64,000 bases of DNA from Lunularia cruciata (GCA_948567375.1 OX419762.1:12654001-12718000), one strand, 5' to 3'. Counted from the first letter of the stretch, positions 20,925 through 31,742 are shown. Notes: generated from the letters alone by a model not told the origin. Program-made: numbers and translations.

Positions 20925-22620
20925 CTAAGGTCTAGATCTTGCTGCAAGGGCCTTCCTCTCCCTAGCATGAATCCCTTCTGGATAGTTACTTCTTGTCACA
21001 AAATGCACAATCTCCTTGTACTCCATTGGAACCTCTTGAGTGACTGAGATTGTCATGAGCTCCTCAACTGTGAAGGAATCATCCATTGGCTCATCTACAT
21101 CATGATCATAGGCCCTAGATAACAAATTAGCATTTGCATTTTCTTTCCTTGCCTATCTTCAATGGTGTAGTCATACTCAGACAATATTATCCACCTTGCC
21201 AGTGTCCCTTCTACATTAGGCTTGTTGAAGATGCACCTCAAAGCCTTGTGATCCTTGACAATTGTGGCTTTCTCTCTAATCAAGTAATGTCTAAACTTCT
21301 TGAGACCAAATATCACTGCCAACCCTTCTCTCTCCGTGACAGATTAGTTATTTTTTGTTGAATCTACCTACTAGCATATGCTATTGGATGATCATGCACA
21401 TCTTGGTCTAATTGACTAAGAGTGCATCCTATAGCTACATTAGAAGTATCATTGTAGAGGATGAAAGGCTTACTCCAATTAAGTTTAGCAAGAATTGGAG
21501 CTACAACAAGGGATTTCTTGAGCTCCTCAAAAGCTTTGAGAGTCTCCTTGTCTTCCAAAATCACCATGTATTCTACACCCTTCTTCATGTAGATGGTCAA
21601 TGCATAAGCCTTGCTAAAAAATGAGAAGATGAACCTCCTATAGTACCCAACCATCCCCAAGAATTGGTGTAACTTTGTCGAGCTTGAAGGGAATAGAAGG
21701 TCTGAGATTTTCCTCACCTTCTCAAGATCAGCTATTATTCCGTCCTTGGAGATGATGTGCCCCAAAAGTAGACCTTCTTCACATAAAAAATGCACTTCTC
21801 TAGGTCAAGTGATGCATTTGCCTCATCCAAGCATTGCAAGACCTTGATTAGGTGCTCAAAGTGCTCCTCCTTGCTCCCGTTGACACAAAAGGCATCAATG
21901 AAGTCTCTCACAAATTTCCCAATGAAAGGTTTAAATACCTTGTTCATGAACCATCAGAATGTGGTTGGAGCATTGCAAGGCCCAAAAGGCATGACCTTGA
22001 AAGCATAAGTTCTCCAAGGTGTGGTGAATGTGGTGATTTGTTGATGCTCTAGTGCAATCTTGATTTGGTTAACCATTATAACCATCTCCAAAATTGTACC
22101 TCTCATGACCCGCAACTTCCTCCAAGATCTTATCAATGAATGAAAAAGGGTAATAGTCCTTCTTAGTAATAACATTAAGCTTCTTGTAATCCACACATGC
22201 CCGAAGCTTGCTATTCTTTTTCTTCACAATCACCCATTTTGAATTCTCCACCTCAAAGATAAATCTAGCCTCCTTGAGCTTATCAATCTCCTCCTTCACC
22301 ACCAATGATATTGGTGGGCTAATGTGACATTGCTTTTGGAGGATTGGTCTTGCATGTGATTCCACCTCAATCTTGTGCTCCTCCAATGTGACATCCTTTA
22401 GATCCTTGTAACTGAAAACAAACACATGGATGAACTTGCAAAAAATCTCTTCAAATCTCACCTTCTCCTCCTTGATAACATTTGGACCATACTTGAGAGT
22501 AGATAACCTCCTTTCTATCTCCTCAAGTGTCAATGGTGATTTATTTGGGTCTTTCAAAACCTCTAGTGTAGGTGTAAAATTCCAAGGGATACACATTTGA
22601 ATCATATTAAGATTCATCAT
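20925..22620 (-). pseudogene. Reverse transcriptase and RNase H of element B
   Basis: 22069-22620 gives the start (HKIEVESHARPI, VKKKNSKLRACVDYKKLNVI). 21954-22196 gives IKIALEHQQITTFTTPWRTY and FKVMPFGPCNAPTTF. 21735-21947 holds the catalytic region, where the usual x-D-D reads F-I-D-A. 21364-21795 carries GHIISKDGI and FLGMVGYYRRFI, then RNase H (LYNDTSNVAIG). 21095-21322 ends RNase H (FRHYLIREKATIVKDHKALR). Frameshifts lie near 22070-22195, 21950 and 21735-21795. The changed catalytic Asp adds to the evidence that it is inactive. Confidence 0.8.
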
Positions 22621-22639
22621 CCTTTATAGAAATCTCCTC

Positions 22640-23713
22640 TTCCATGCTTGTGTCCACACCTAAAGCTCCTTCTTTTGAATCTGATTCCCAATAATCAGAA
22701 GATGGTGTATCTGAATGTGGGGTGTTGGTGGTGTTAGTCACAAAGACTATGACTTTATGGTTTGATGGCCCAATCCTCAAGTACCCTTTGTGACATCAAT
22801 CAATTGTGCATGTTGCTCTCAACCATGGCCTCCCAAGAAGTAAGTCATAACTTGAATCCTTCAAAACTTGGAAAGTCATGAGATTTTTAACTCCCATAAC
22901 TGAAACTAACACCTTATCCATCACCCCTATTGGTCAAACTTGTTGCTTGTTTGCCATAATCACCACAAATGTTAAAGGTCTAGAGGGTATCATACCCAAA
23001 TTCTTCACCAACCTTTTTGACATGCCATTCACTGCTGATCCTCCATCAACCAATGCATCCTTGATGTTGTGACCATTCACTCTCACATCAATCTTGGAGG
23101 CATATTCACAAGCCTCCCATGGTGTTGGTTTGGCATCCACCACCCCCATTGACAATGGAGCTTTTGCCTCCTTCTTCTTCTTGATCCTTGTAGAATTAAA
23201 ACCACCTCTAAACTCCTTTCTCAAAGTAGAATTCAAAGCAATCAATTGGCCCACTGTGATATTAGCCTTGTGACTACCAACATCCTCCAAGACATTGTAG
23301 CTCCATTGTTGCTTTGAGATCAAGAAGTCCTCCATCCTCAACTTCTTCCTTGGAGTTTTTGTTGTTGATGGTGTTGAAGTGCTTGTGCGAGTACTCCTAG
23401 TAGGCATAAGAGTATCTTGGCTATGAGTAAATCCTTGAGAAGAGTGCACATCCTTTGCAAAACAAGCTCTCTTCATCTCTTGTGCCAAAAGATCCAAATT
23501 AAGACCCTTGGACTTTGAGCACTCTCCCTTCTCATACTTGCTCTCAACCACATCTATAAATGCTATCTCCTTACCTTTGTTTGGATTAGGAGCCACTTGG
23601 GTTTCACTACCTCCCTCTTTCCCTCTATTGGCTCCTTCATAACCCCTTCCTCCATGGTAAGTAGAATTTGGGTAATTCCTTTGGATGTGACCTCTTCTTC
23701 CACAACCAAACAA
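22640..23713 (-). pseudogene. Gag zinc knuckle and protease of element B
   Basis: The frame at 22934-23713 begins at the zinc knuckle (FGCGRRGHIQRN, last Cys replaced by Tyr). It continues through a basic Ser/Thr-rich linker to the retropepsin (KDALVDGGSAVNGMSKRLVK), where the usual D(S/T)G is D-G-G. Below 22934 the frame continues with stops through a DLLLGRPWLRATCTIDCHKG-like block (22780-22860), typical for proteases of this lineage, and an acidic tail. Confidence 0.75.
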
Positions 23714-24561
23714 TTTCTCTCATCAAAATTTTTGGTTGGTTGACCTCCTCTATATGGATAACTTCCATAACTCCGAGGTCTCCTCTCCACATTCTGATCC
23801 ACCTCTCTTGTCTCCCATAGTTGCACCACATTGATCTTGAGATTTGCAAGTTGTTTTATGATGGTTTGAAGTAGATCCTTTGGTGGAGGTGCAAGAACTG
23901 GAGCAATTACTACTACTGCAACTTGTGGTGCAATCCTTGCCACCAAATTATTAGAAGTTCCACCATAATTGTAAACTTGAGGAGGATGCACAACCTCCTT
24001 TACCACCAAATCACTCTCCCCTTCCAAACTCTCCTCCATACGAATTGCAATCTTGATAGCTTCAACCTTGGAAAAAGGTTTCTCATATCTCACCTTACTT
24101 CTTATTTCTAGTCTCAACCCTCCCACAAAATTCTTGGTGAGCATAGCCCCTCTGCCAATCATAGAAGTCTCCACATCATCCCCACCTTTCCTCAACACTA
24201 TGCAAAATATTGACTCTAACTTTTCTACTCTTTCCACATAGACTCTCACTTTCTTTCCATCTCCTTGCTTGAGAAAGGTAACTTCACTCATCAATCTCTT
24301 ATCACTCTCATCTAGAAGAAAGTTCTCAATGAGTTTTGAAGTCAAACTCTCCCAAGACTCTTCTTTCCCATCTCTCCTCTCTCTCTTTTGGTATTCTGAC
24401 TCATACCATGTAAGTGTTGCATCCTCAAAGAAATTTGGTGATAAAGAGGCCCATTCATTCTTCCTCCTCTCATTGTTTCTTATGAAAGCTCTCTTTAAGT
24501 CTCTCACAAAGACCTCCACATCTTCTCCATCCTTGCCAAAGAAAACCAGAAGTTTCTCCAA
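23563..24561 (-). CDS. Gag capsid protein of element B
   Basis: An open frame of 332 codons on the minus strand. The start MEKLLVFFGKDGEDVEVFVR leads into a classic retrotransposon gag fold (WASLSPNFFEDATLTWYESE, ESWESLTSKLIENF, VRVYVERVEKLE, ENFVGGLRLEIRSKV-like). The frame runs out of register at about 23710. There, the zinc knuckle continues in the neighbouring frame, consistent with loss of one base in a short T run. It is the longest intact retroelement frame in the window and its product would form a virus-like particle shell. It might still be translated, but without its nucleocapsid end. Confidence 0.75.
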   Translation of the reverse strand: MEKLLVFFGKDGEDVEVFVRDLKRAFIRNNERRKNEWASLSPNFFEDATLTWYESEYQKRERRDGKEESWESLTSKLIENFLLDESDKRLMSEVTFLKQGDGKKVRVYVERVEKLESIFCIVLRKGGDDVETSMIGRGAMLTKNFVGGLRLEIRSKVRYEKPFSKVEAIKIAIRMEESLEGESDLVVKEVVHPPQVYNYGGTSNNLVARIAPQVAVVVIAPVLAPPPKDLLQTIIKQLANLKINVVQLWETREVDQNVERRPRSYGSYPYRGGQPTKNFDERNCLVVEEEVTSKGITQILLTMEEGVMKEPIEGKREVVKPKWLLIQTKVRR

Positions 24562-24794
24562 CTTAACCCTTCACTATCTTTCTTTTCTCTCAATTTTTCG
24601 TTTTTTTTCTTTTCTCTCACTCTATAACTAATAGAGTATATACATGACTAACACCATTTGAGAGTAATCCACCCTAGAGAACACAAAAGTTTCAGGTAAC
24701 TCCAAGATTTCTATAGCAACATCAAATCTTAGAGTGCATATTAATTGAACTCTCATGGATAGTTTATCCATAAGTTGAAAGATTATCTCCATCA
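24562..24794 (-). other. Spacer between accessory frame and gag of element B
   Basis: AT-rich spacer of about 230 bp with no frame of note; reading minus, it ends in a purine-rich stretch just before the gag start. Confidence 0.4.
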
Positions 24795-25394
24795 CTAATC
24801 TTGAAAACTAGCTGATGAAGGTGGTAGTATTTCTATAGCTATACTAAGACTCTCTCCAAGATCCTTTAACAAAGTCTCCAAAAGTATTTTTACTCCACTA
24901 CAATCATGTCCTTTTGGAAGTCCTTTCACTCCACAAACCCCACACAACTCCTTGGTCTTAGATCTTCTCCCTCCCAATCTTGGTGAAAAAGGTCCAACAT
25001 GCAAACCAAAGTCAAGTAAGCCTCTCCTTTCCCTCAATCTCTTGCTCTCAAAAATCAATGGACATGAACTTGCCTTAGCCTTCTCTCCACATAGAAAGCA
25101 CTTAGACTCACCCTTTCCTCCAAGTGGTGTAGGTTTTTGGATCCTCTCAACACTCTCTTCAAATTCTATTGTAAACTCTCTTTTTCTCAAATCCACCCCT
25201 ACAATCACCTCAAACCATTGGGAACCTTGCATAGTCTCAATTTCCACTCTTGGTGACCCTCCATGTTCACAAGATGAGTCTAAACACTCAAACATGCCTT
25301 TTGTTGCTCTCAAATTCCTCATGCATGAGATATAAACTCTGCATAATTTACCGTTCCTCACAATGTCGTGCAAATCTCTCAATAGGTATGTCAA
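24795..25394 (-). CDS. Accessory frame with two Cys/His clusters upstream of gag in element B
   Basis: 199 codons on the minus strand, between the LTR and gag, in the same direction. Two short clusters resemble zinc knuckles or treble-clef knuckles: CFLCGEKAKASSC and CGVCGVKGLPKGHDC. In between are basic and Gly-rich stretches, and the N-terminal third contains CRVYISCMRNLRATKGMFEC. Most Ty3/Gypsy elements lack a frame in this place, though some plant lineages carry extra frames. It may be an element-encoded nucleic-acid-binding protein. Function unknown. Confidence 0.5.
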   Translation of the reverse strand: MTYLLRDLHDIVRNGKLCRVYISCMRNLRATKGMFECLDSSCEHGGSPRVEIETMQGSQWFEVIVGVDLRKREFTIEFEESVERIQKPTPLGGKGESKCFLCGEKAKASSCPLIFESKRLRERRGLLDFGLHVGPFSPRLGGRRSKTKELCGVCGVKGLPKGHDCSGVKILLETLLKDLGESLSIAIEILPPSSASFQD

Positions 25395-26118
25395 AGTCCT
25401 TTGAAATTTTTCACACTTGATCAGAACTTTAGTGCATCCTTCCTTGAAAAATTTTAGATCTTTTCATCAAGAAATTTGGCCTAGGCACCTTTCTATTCAG
25501 TACATATATTTCAGATTTGGTCTAAAAACCACCCCCCCTTCACTTTAAAAACTCATAACTCTTTGTCCAAGAATGCTCTCTCTATAATTTTTGTGTCAAA
25601 AGGTAGGATGTAATGCACTCAATTTTCTTGGATGTTTTTGGAAAATCCACTAAAAATTGAAGAAATGGAAGACTCTGTACAATTTTCCAGAGAGCATGTA
25701 ATTGTAGGAGCAGTTTACCCTATCAACTTTCAAAAATTCTAGCTCAATACGCATAGTAGCTCTCACAATAAATTCAAGTGTGCTAGCTGAAGAATAACTC
25801 AAACTATCATGTGAAGAAATTTCAAGCTTAAATATCAAACTTGAGATTTTGCCCAAACTCACCTTAATCTCTAAAATCTGCAATCCACCTCACATAATCT
25901 CTCCAAATTCTCTGGTGTGTACAAGATATACAAAATCACCTCAAAGACATCATAATGAAATACATGGTATAAAAATGGGTCCAAGTTCTCTAACATAAGT
26001 TTAGCTCTCTCCTCCCCTAAGTTCCTTCCAAGTGAGCTCTCATAGCCTCCTTCTATCTAATATAGAATTGTTTGTGGAACATTATTTTGCTTTCTAGAGA
26101 GGTCTTGAGGTCCAAAAA
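25395..26118 (-). other. Leader of element B
   Basis: Lies between the 5' LTR and the accessory frame, in minus reading. It holds one short frame (25650-25883, 77 codons) without motifs and a C-run near 25527-25535 on the plus strand. Probably untranslated leader and packaging region. Confidence 0.4.
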
Positions 26119-26804
26119 TGTGAGCCTTCTTGTCTCTCACTTAGGATGAACCTCTAATACCTATTATGGTAGTGCACCATGGACTAGAAGGCAAGGAACC
26201 CCAACTCCATTATACTCCTCCAAGACTAACACTCCAAGGCTTAAGACATTACTCACTAGAGAACTCAATGAAATAGTTGAAAGGATGATGAGTAACTCCT
26301 CACCTCTTGTTTATATACTTGTGAAATAGTTACACATTAAAGTTACTATTTACCATATTAATTCAAGTTACTAGGCTAAAAGTCAAGTAAAGTCAAAAAG
26401 TATAAAGGAATATCCATCCACATGGGCATATTCCACTAAACATGTGATCTTATCTTGACCCAACCACTAAGTCAAGCATTCTTTTACATGGGCTATCCTT
26501 GGACTATAGAAGAATCCAAAACAAAAAGGCATGCAGGCCCTAGAGTTCTCAACTCTTTCCTCAAAGCCAAACACCTAGGAACAATACAAAGTCAATACAC
26601 TAGAATCCAAAATAGTGATGATCATCTTTTCCACTTCTTCTAAAGTAAGGTCTCCACTATCTTACCTATGACTAACTTTAGCTAATCATGAATAATGTAG
26701 AACCATTCTTTATCTCTATATAAATAATATCTCTCAAGTATTTGTCTAAAGCTAAACTAAGCTAAACATCACAATACCACACACATGCACAAATGGATGT
26801 TACA
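26119..26804 (-). repeat. 5' LTR of element B (LTR family D)
   Basis: The minus-strand LTR starts TGTAACATCC at 26804 and ends GGCTCACA at 26119. It matches the solo LTR at 41231-41922 over nearly its full length, and partial copies at 28138-28423. To its right, family A pol sequence begins at once, so element B appears to have inserted into a family A copy. Confidence 0.8.
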
Positions 26805-27960
26805 GATCAAACACATTGGATGTTGAACGGGCTATTGGATTGATACATGGTGGTGTTCTTGGATGATATTCTAATCTATAGGTAGAACATGCAAATCACT
26901 TGCAAGAAGTCCTAAGAGAAGTATTGTAGTGGAAGCTTTACTGCAAGAAGTGTGCCTTTTGGAAGAAGGACGTTACCTTCTTGGGTCACAAGATTTCATC
27001 AAAGGAATCAAGATTGAAGAGGAGAAAATCAAAGCCATTATTGATTACCTTATTCCAAAGGATGCCACAAAATTATGGGCACTTAATGGATTGGCCAATT
27101 TCTACCGATGGTTCATCCATGACTATGCTCATGTGGTTGCACCATTGACCAACCTCTTGGGGAAAACTCAAGCTTTTAGTGGACCACCAAGCACAAAGAA
27201 GCATTCCAAAAGCCGATACGTATGGTGTCTTCAAGACCATCCTTCAACCATATGATCCTCAACTACCTTGTGTGGTTGATTTTGATGCTTCTAACTTTGT
27301 GATTGGAGCCGAGTTGCAGCAAGAATTCCTAGATGGGTTACATCCCATTGCCTTTGTGTCTTATTGACTAAGTACAACAAAAATGAATTCCTTTGCTTGA
27401 GATCAAGAACAACTAGCAATGGTATATGCCACCAAGGTATGGAGAGGAAAATAGGTGATTATGCAAGCCAATCACAAACCCTTGTTGCAAATATTACATT
27501 TGACACACATGAAAAGTCAACATCATCAATGGGAGGAACAACTCCAATTTTTTATATCAAACTTGAGTACAAACCTAATTGGTTCTATGTTATCCTTGAT
27601 ACACTATCACAATGACCTGATTTGAAGTCTCTTCCTCTCATCATGGTGGTAATTACAACGGTGTCAGTCAACTCCAAAGTCCAAATGAATTTTAGGACAA
27701 CTCTACAACAAGATCCCTTCTTCTAGATGGTTTAAGATTGTTTTGCAACATGTGACAAGGAGTACATTAAGGAAGGTCTTCTATTCCATGAGCACCATAT
27801 ATATGTTCAAGCCAAAGGATGATCTCTGACTTGTGCACCTCCAAGAAGCCCATGACTTACCAATTGTTGGTCACATGGGTGTGGACAAGACCTTGGGTAC
27901 CCTCTAGTGCCAATGGTGGTGGCCCAACATGCCACAAGATGTTTGATATTTTTTGTCATA
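26805..27960 (+). pseudogene. Family A pol fragment: reverse transcriptase end to integrase start
   Basis: Aligns with A2 from about 17036 to 18200. It has VVFLDDILIY at about 26852-26880, the connection block LNGLANFYRWFIHDYAHVVA (27080-27140), RNase H VDFDASNFVIGAELQQEF (27270-27330), FVYI-like tether EYKPNWFYVI (27565-27595), and integrase HMGVDKTLGTL (27876-27905). It begins exactly at the element B LTR and ends where element-B-type integrase sequence takes over. It may be the missing 3' half of A1. Confidence 0.75.
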
Positions 27961-28137
27961 GTACTTTTGGACCTTTCATAGTGGTGGAGAAGGTGTGGGG
28001 AAATTATACCTATGATCTCAAGGAGTTGGGAGAAAGACACTTTGATAGGATTAATGATGATAAGTTGAAGATGTAGTATAGAAGGTAGAGAGATCTCCAC
28101 TTTGAGGACAAAGTGAAAATGTAGTCCAGGGGTAAAT
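27961..28137 (+). pseudogene. Integrase C-terminus of a second element B copy
   Basis: The frame FGPFIVVEKVWGNYTYDLKE, then RINDDKLKM, encodes the end of a Gypsy integrase without chromodomain. It is followed by a G-rich stretch (CCAGGGGTAAA) and the TGTAACACC start of a B-type LTR. It fits the part that element B lacks at 19851. The orientation is plus, opposite to element B. Confidence 0.65.
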
Positions 28138-28423
28138 GTAACACCTATTTGTGCATGTGTGTGGTATTGTGATATTTAGCTTGGTATTACAAATACTTGA
28201 GAGATATTATTTATATAGAGATAAACGATAGGTCTACATTAGTCATGATTAGCTAAAGTTAGTCATAGCTAAGATAGTGGGGACCTTACTGTAGAGGAAG
28301 TGGAAAAGATGAGCACCACTAATGTAGAACCATCCTTTATCTCTATTTAAGTAATATCTCTCAAGTACTTGTAATACCAAAATAAAATATCACAATAACA
28401 CATATATGCAAAAATGGGTGGTA
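28138..28423. repeat. Facing LTR fragments forming a large inverted repeat
   Basis: 28138-28243 (LTR start, plus orientation) and 28318-28423 (the same LTR end, opposite orientation) are inverted copies about 106 bp long and roughly 85 percent identical. About 75 bp of further LTR sequence lies between them. A transcript through here could fold into a long hairpin. Confidence 0.75.
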
Positions 28424-29297
28424 CAAACCACCCTACTGTTATTTGGGATGAGGAGGAGTGGACTTTTAATAGATTGAGTTCTTACAATTTTGATCTTTGT
28501 GACCTTCTAGCTGCCTCTATTAAGAGCAGATCCTTGGATGAGAGCAAGTGGACTCTATGGTGGTTATTGAGCACTTTACGGATTCCACATAACATATAGC
28601 AAAGTAGACTTGAGGATGGTATTGTACCCAACTGGACTCTATGGTGGTCATTGAGCACTTTTAGGATTTCATGCAACATATAGCAAAGTAGACTTGAGGA
28701 TGGTATTGCACATAGACTTCATGTTGCATCAACTCCACCTTAGGTTCTTTAATTCCAACTTGAGATCCACATGACTAGCTCTCCATATATTGATAGGTAT
28801 ATGTCATTTCATATGTACCTTATTTTATATGTATATATACTCTCTTTTTACTTCATTCTCACACTTTGTGCTCCTCATGTGTGAATGTAAATATTTTGAT
28901 CATGTGAAAATGAGCATCTTTTGAAAAGTAAATCTACTAGTGCCATTGGGTGCCATTAGATGCCAACAACAACGTAGTGCACCATTAGGCACCAACAATA
29001 ATTGATGAGTGTCATTGAGCATCATCAAGCACCAACAATATTGGGCACCTTCCTTTTTGGTTGGCTGAGCTAGCCATCAAGCACTTTCATTGTCTAGCAC
29101 CTGATGGGTATCAAGCATCTATAGGCACCAACGTGTGGCTTTCAGGTTTGCTGGATGCCTACTTTGCATGGGTTTCAGCTCATCAATAGTAGCTTGGCAC
29201 TTCAAAAAGGAGATTTTGAAAAAAAAAGGATTTATCTCAAGCACTTATAAATTATATTACATCAAAGATTACACAATGGAAAACACACCAACTTTAT
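28424..29297. other. Non-coding repeat-like DNA
   Basis: No gene is supported. It contains an 84-bp tandem duplication (28550-28717), an AT-rich stretch (28800-28850) and degenerate TGCCA/GCACC-rich sequence (28930-29110, words like CACCAACAA and AGTGCCATT). Confidence 0.45.
28550..28717. repeat. 84-bp tandem duplication
   Basis: Unit 1 is 28550-28633 and unit 2 is 28634-28717. Both start GGACTCTATGGTGGT and contain the block CAAAGTAGACTTGAGGATGG. Confidence 0.85.
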
Positions 29298-30740
29298 TTA
29301 AAAACAATTGCATATTACATTATAACATGGAAGTGGATGCAATGGTATTTTCATTTTCATTAGAGCAATATGGTTGGGTAGAGAATCTTTTGGCTTGTGT
29401 AAAATAGAGGTAACACAAGGCTTATCAACTTGAGCAAGAACTTTGAAATATTTTCTTATTTCCTTTGGAGAATTTTCTCCTCTTAAGAGAGGTATCTTGA
29501 TTTTGTGAATGTTCTTGGATTCTAAAGCAATCTCCTTGAACCAGCAGTTTTCTGCTCTAGCTTTCCTCCAATCATTACTTAGTTTCTTTTCAATTTCTAC
29601 CTTCATTTTCTCTACCTCTAATTTGAAATGCTCAATTTCTATTTTTATCTGCTTCTTCTCTCTTTTCCTCATATTAGTGGTTTCTAGTTCAGCAAGTTGT
29701 AACCTCTCCCTCAATTCTATATTGTCTGCCTTTTTAGCATTGTGATCTTTATAAAATCATGAGAGAAAGACACAGTTGGTGACATTCTAGATCCCCCTTT
29801 TGTTGCTTCTACACTTTTTTTGTCCTCTTTGGGACACTCTCTCCTTCCTTATCCTTGAAAACTCCCTCCGACCCATTCCTAATCAAGACTAGTGGAGGTG
29901 GTGCAACAACAAGTGACTCCTTTGCTCAAGGTGGTGCAACAAAAGGTGACTCCCCTTGTGTGCTTGCTCCTATTCCATTTTCCAATCCCTCCATGAACCC
30001 TTGGGTATTGTGACAAATTGAGGGCATGAATCTAGAAGCACTGCCTCTAGAGGATAAGGAAATTGAGTGCTTATCAATGTGGGTTCATCCCACTCCTGAC
30101 CGTGTTCCATTGCAAGACCTTTCCATGAAGGAGGATTTAATCCCCTAAACTTACCATAGCTAGTGGCGTAATGTTTGCCCAATTCCCAAATATAGCTTTC
30201 AATCTTGAAAAATGTGGACACATTCTGTTCAATTTAACATCTATGGTTCTCCAATCCTTGCCATATTCTTTCTTAGCGAGTCCTTCTCCATACAACTTAT
30301 TTTTCAACTCCTCGCTTCTTTGTAAGATTTCATACCTCAACCATTTCTTATACAATTGGTCACCTATACAAGAAGTAAGAAATCATTGCCCCTCCTGAAC
30401 CAAAAATATGGCCATGAAACTAAAAGTGATGCTCTTCTGAACTGGCTTCTTGCAATTACCACCATGGATCTATGCAAAATGTTTTTGGGTCTTCCAAATA
30501 ACCTAGGATATGGCCATAGTGGTGGATTACCATCCAGAAACATTTGTCCACCTTTTCTTTGCTAGCAATAGAACATGCCATCCTCAACATTTTGTTGAAT
30601 TGCCCTGTCAAGGGTTCTGATTCCGATGGTGAGTCTAAAATGCTACCGGATCTCTCATTACCAAATTTCTATGCACTTTTGGAGTGGAATTTCTTGACCT
30701 CAATCAGTATCTTGGTTCCCAATGGTGGTGGTCTATAGTT
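29298..30740 (-). pseudogene. Decayed gene with C-terminal coiled coil, unknown family
   Basis: Minus-strand blocks in order. 30420-30740: a frame with few stops, including FNKMLRMACSIASKEKVDKC and FWMVIHHYGHILGYLEDPKT. 30137-30355: LYGEGLAKKEYGKDWRTIDV and MCPHFSRLKAIFGNWA. 29970-30221: PSWKGLAMEHGQEWDEPTLI. 29298-29714: a Lys/Glu-rich coiled coil (KKQIKIEIEHFKLEVEKMKV). Frameshifts near 30360, 30200 and 29970-29715, and stops (one TAG, one TAA), break it. I do not recognise it. It resembles the other coiled-coil cargo genes in general build and may also belong to a retroelement. Confidence 0.45.
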
Positions 30741-30899
30741 CTCCATAACTCTCAATCTCCCTTGCAACATTCTAATCTACTCATAAAAACACCACCACAA
30801 TTCAAAACCTTGCTTGTTGCCACTTATTAGTACCCATAGTGGGAGATCCAGTTCAAGAAGAGTTGCAAGGGGAAGGCATGGAGGAGATATGTGCCAAAA

Positions 30900-30977
30900 C
30901 CCTCTTTCAAATATATTCATATGCATCATCATCCAAAGCCCTCTTTCAAATATATTCATATGTGTCATCATCCAAAG
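30900..30977. repeat. 39-bp tandem duplication
   Basis: Two units, 30900-30938 and 30939-30977, share CCCTCTTTCAAATATATTCA and differ at two bases (ATGCATC versus TGTGTC region). Confidence 0.9.
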
Positions 30978-31620
30978 CGTGGCATTCCAAAATGTTATTC
31001 ATGTTGCTATTTTGACTACCATTTATTTCATTTTGACACACCTAACATTCATATGGGCATACCTCATGTTTATAAATGAATGCAACTTACCCTGATTGGC
31101 CCTTCTTGCGCTTTATAGGTTCAGTTATTAGCTCAATTACAATTTCATTCCAGTTTGAGTTGTGTGCCGTCCGGGAGAGTGTGGAGACGGGAGAAGAGAG
31201 AGAGTGATGTGAGAAGACATCTATAATTCCTGAGGGCTCTATAGCATATAGCACTTGAGTGAATAGTCTATTCTCTTTGTTTTTCAATTTCAGTTCCATT
31301 GGTATCTAGGTTGAAAACTATGGAGAATGGAGTAAAAAGTTATGAGGATTTTTAGCTTTTTTTAGGGTTTAGAGTGATCATTACACATTGAGAGTGATGG
31401 GTCTGGAATTTTCATTTCCAATCTCTTGGTTTTCATGATTAAGTTCCATGGGAAATTAGTTTGAAAATTTTGGAGATGGAAATTGAAAGTTATGAGAGTT
31501 TATAGATTTCAGGGTTTGGAGAGATTGTTTTCTTATGTGAGTTGGGATGTGAGGGGTTGTGGTTTTGTAGATATTGGGAGATATGGAGATGAGGATCATG
31601 TGTTACTATCATTATTTTTG
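30978..31620. other. No supported gene; possible 5' region of NL1
   Basis: AT-rich with a minus frame at 31087-31299 that has no motif. The untranslated leader of NL1 may lie in the right half, but I cannot place its start. Confidence 0.3.
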
Positions 31621-31679
31621 TGCTAGCCATAGCTACACCTTCCCATGTGGGGTTGCCTAGAGTGACTCGGGATACACCA

Positions 31680-31742
31680 TGTCCGGTATGTCACCAACAA
31701 TTTACCTTGCAAGGGGTAAAGACCCATGTGGGAAGGATGCAC
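31680..31742 (+). pseudogene. C2H2 zinc finger in NL1 N-terminal region
   Basis: TGT CCG GTA TGT ... CAT GTG GGA AGG ATG CAC encodes CPVC, eleven residues, then HVGRMH: Cys-x2-Cys-x11-His-x4-His. The frame ends at TAG 31754. Single C2H2 fingers at this place bind the target DNA in R2-type elements. Confidence 0.6.

Larger units (their letters stand above)
19851..26804 (-). mobile_element. Ty3/Gypsy element B, OTA-like, 3' end missing
   Basis: Read on the minus strand: LTR (26119-26804), leader, an extra zinc-knuckle frame, gag, protease, reverse transcriptase, RNase H and integrase. It ends abruptly at the right edge of A2. The reverse transcriptase block (DYKKLNVITKKDYYPFSFID, AGHERYNF.DGYNGYNQI) resembles the non-chromodomain Tat/Athila side of Ty3/Gypsy. 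Coding frames are longer and less broken than in A1-A3, so it may be younger, but frameshifts separate all domains. No primer binding site could be read with confidence next to the LTR. Confidence 0.75.

Noticed and set aside
28930-29110. Possible CRISPR-like or ordered tandem repeat (TGCCA, CACCAACAA words)
   Set aside because: Spacing is irregular, units are not conserved, and the sequence is eukaryotic; it is degenerate low-complexity DNA.
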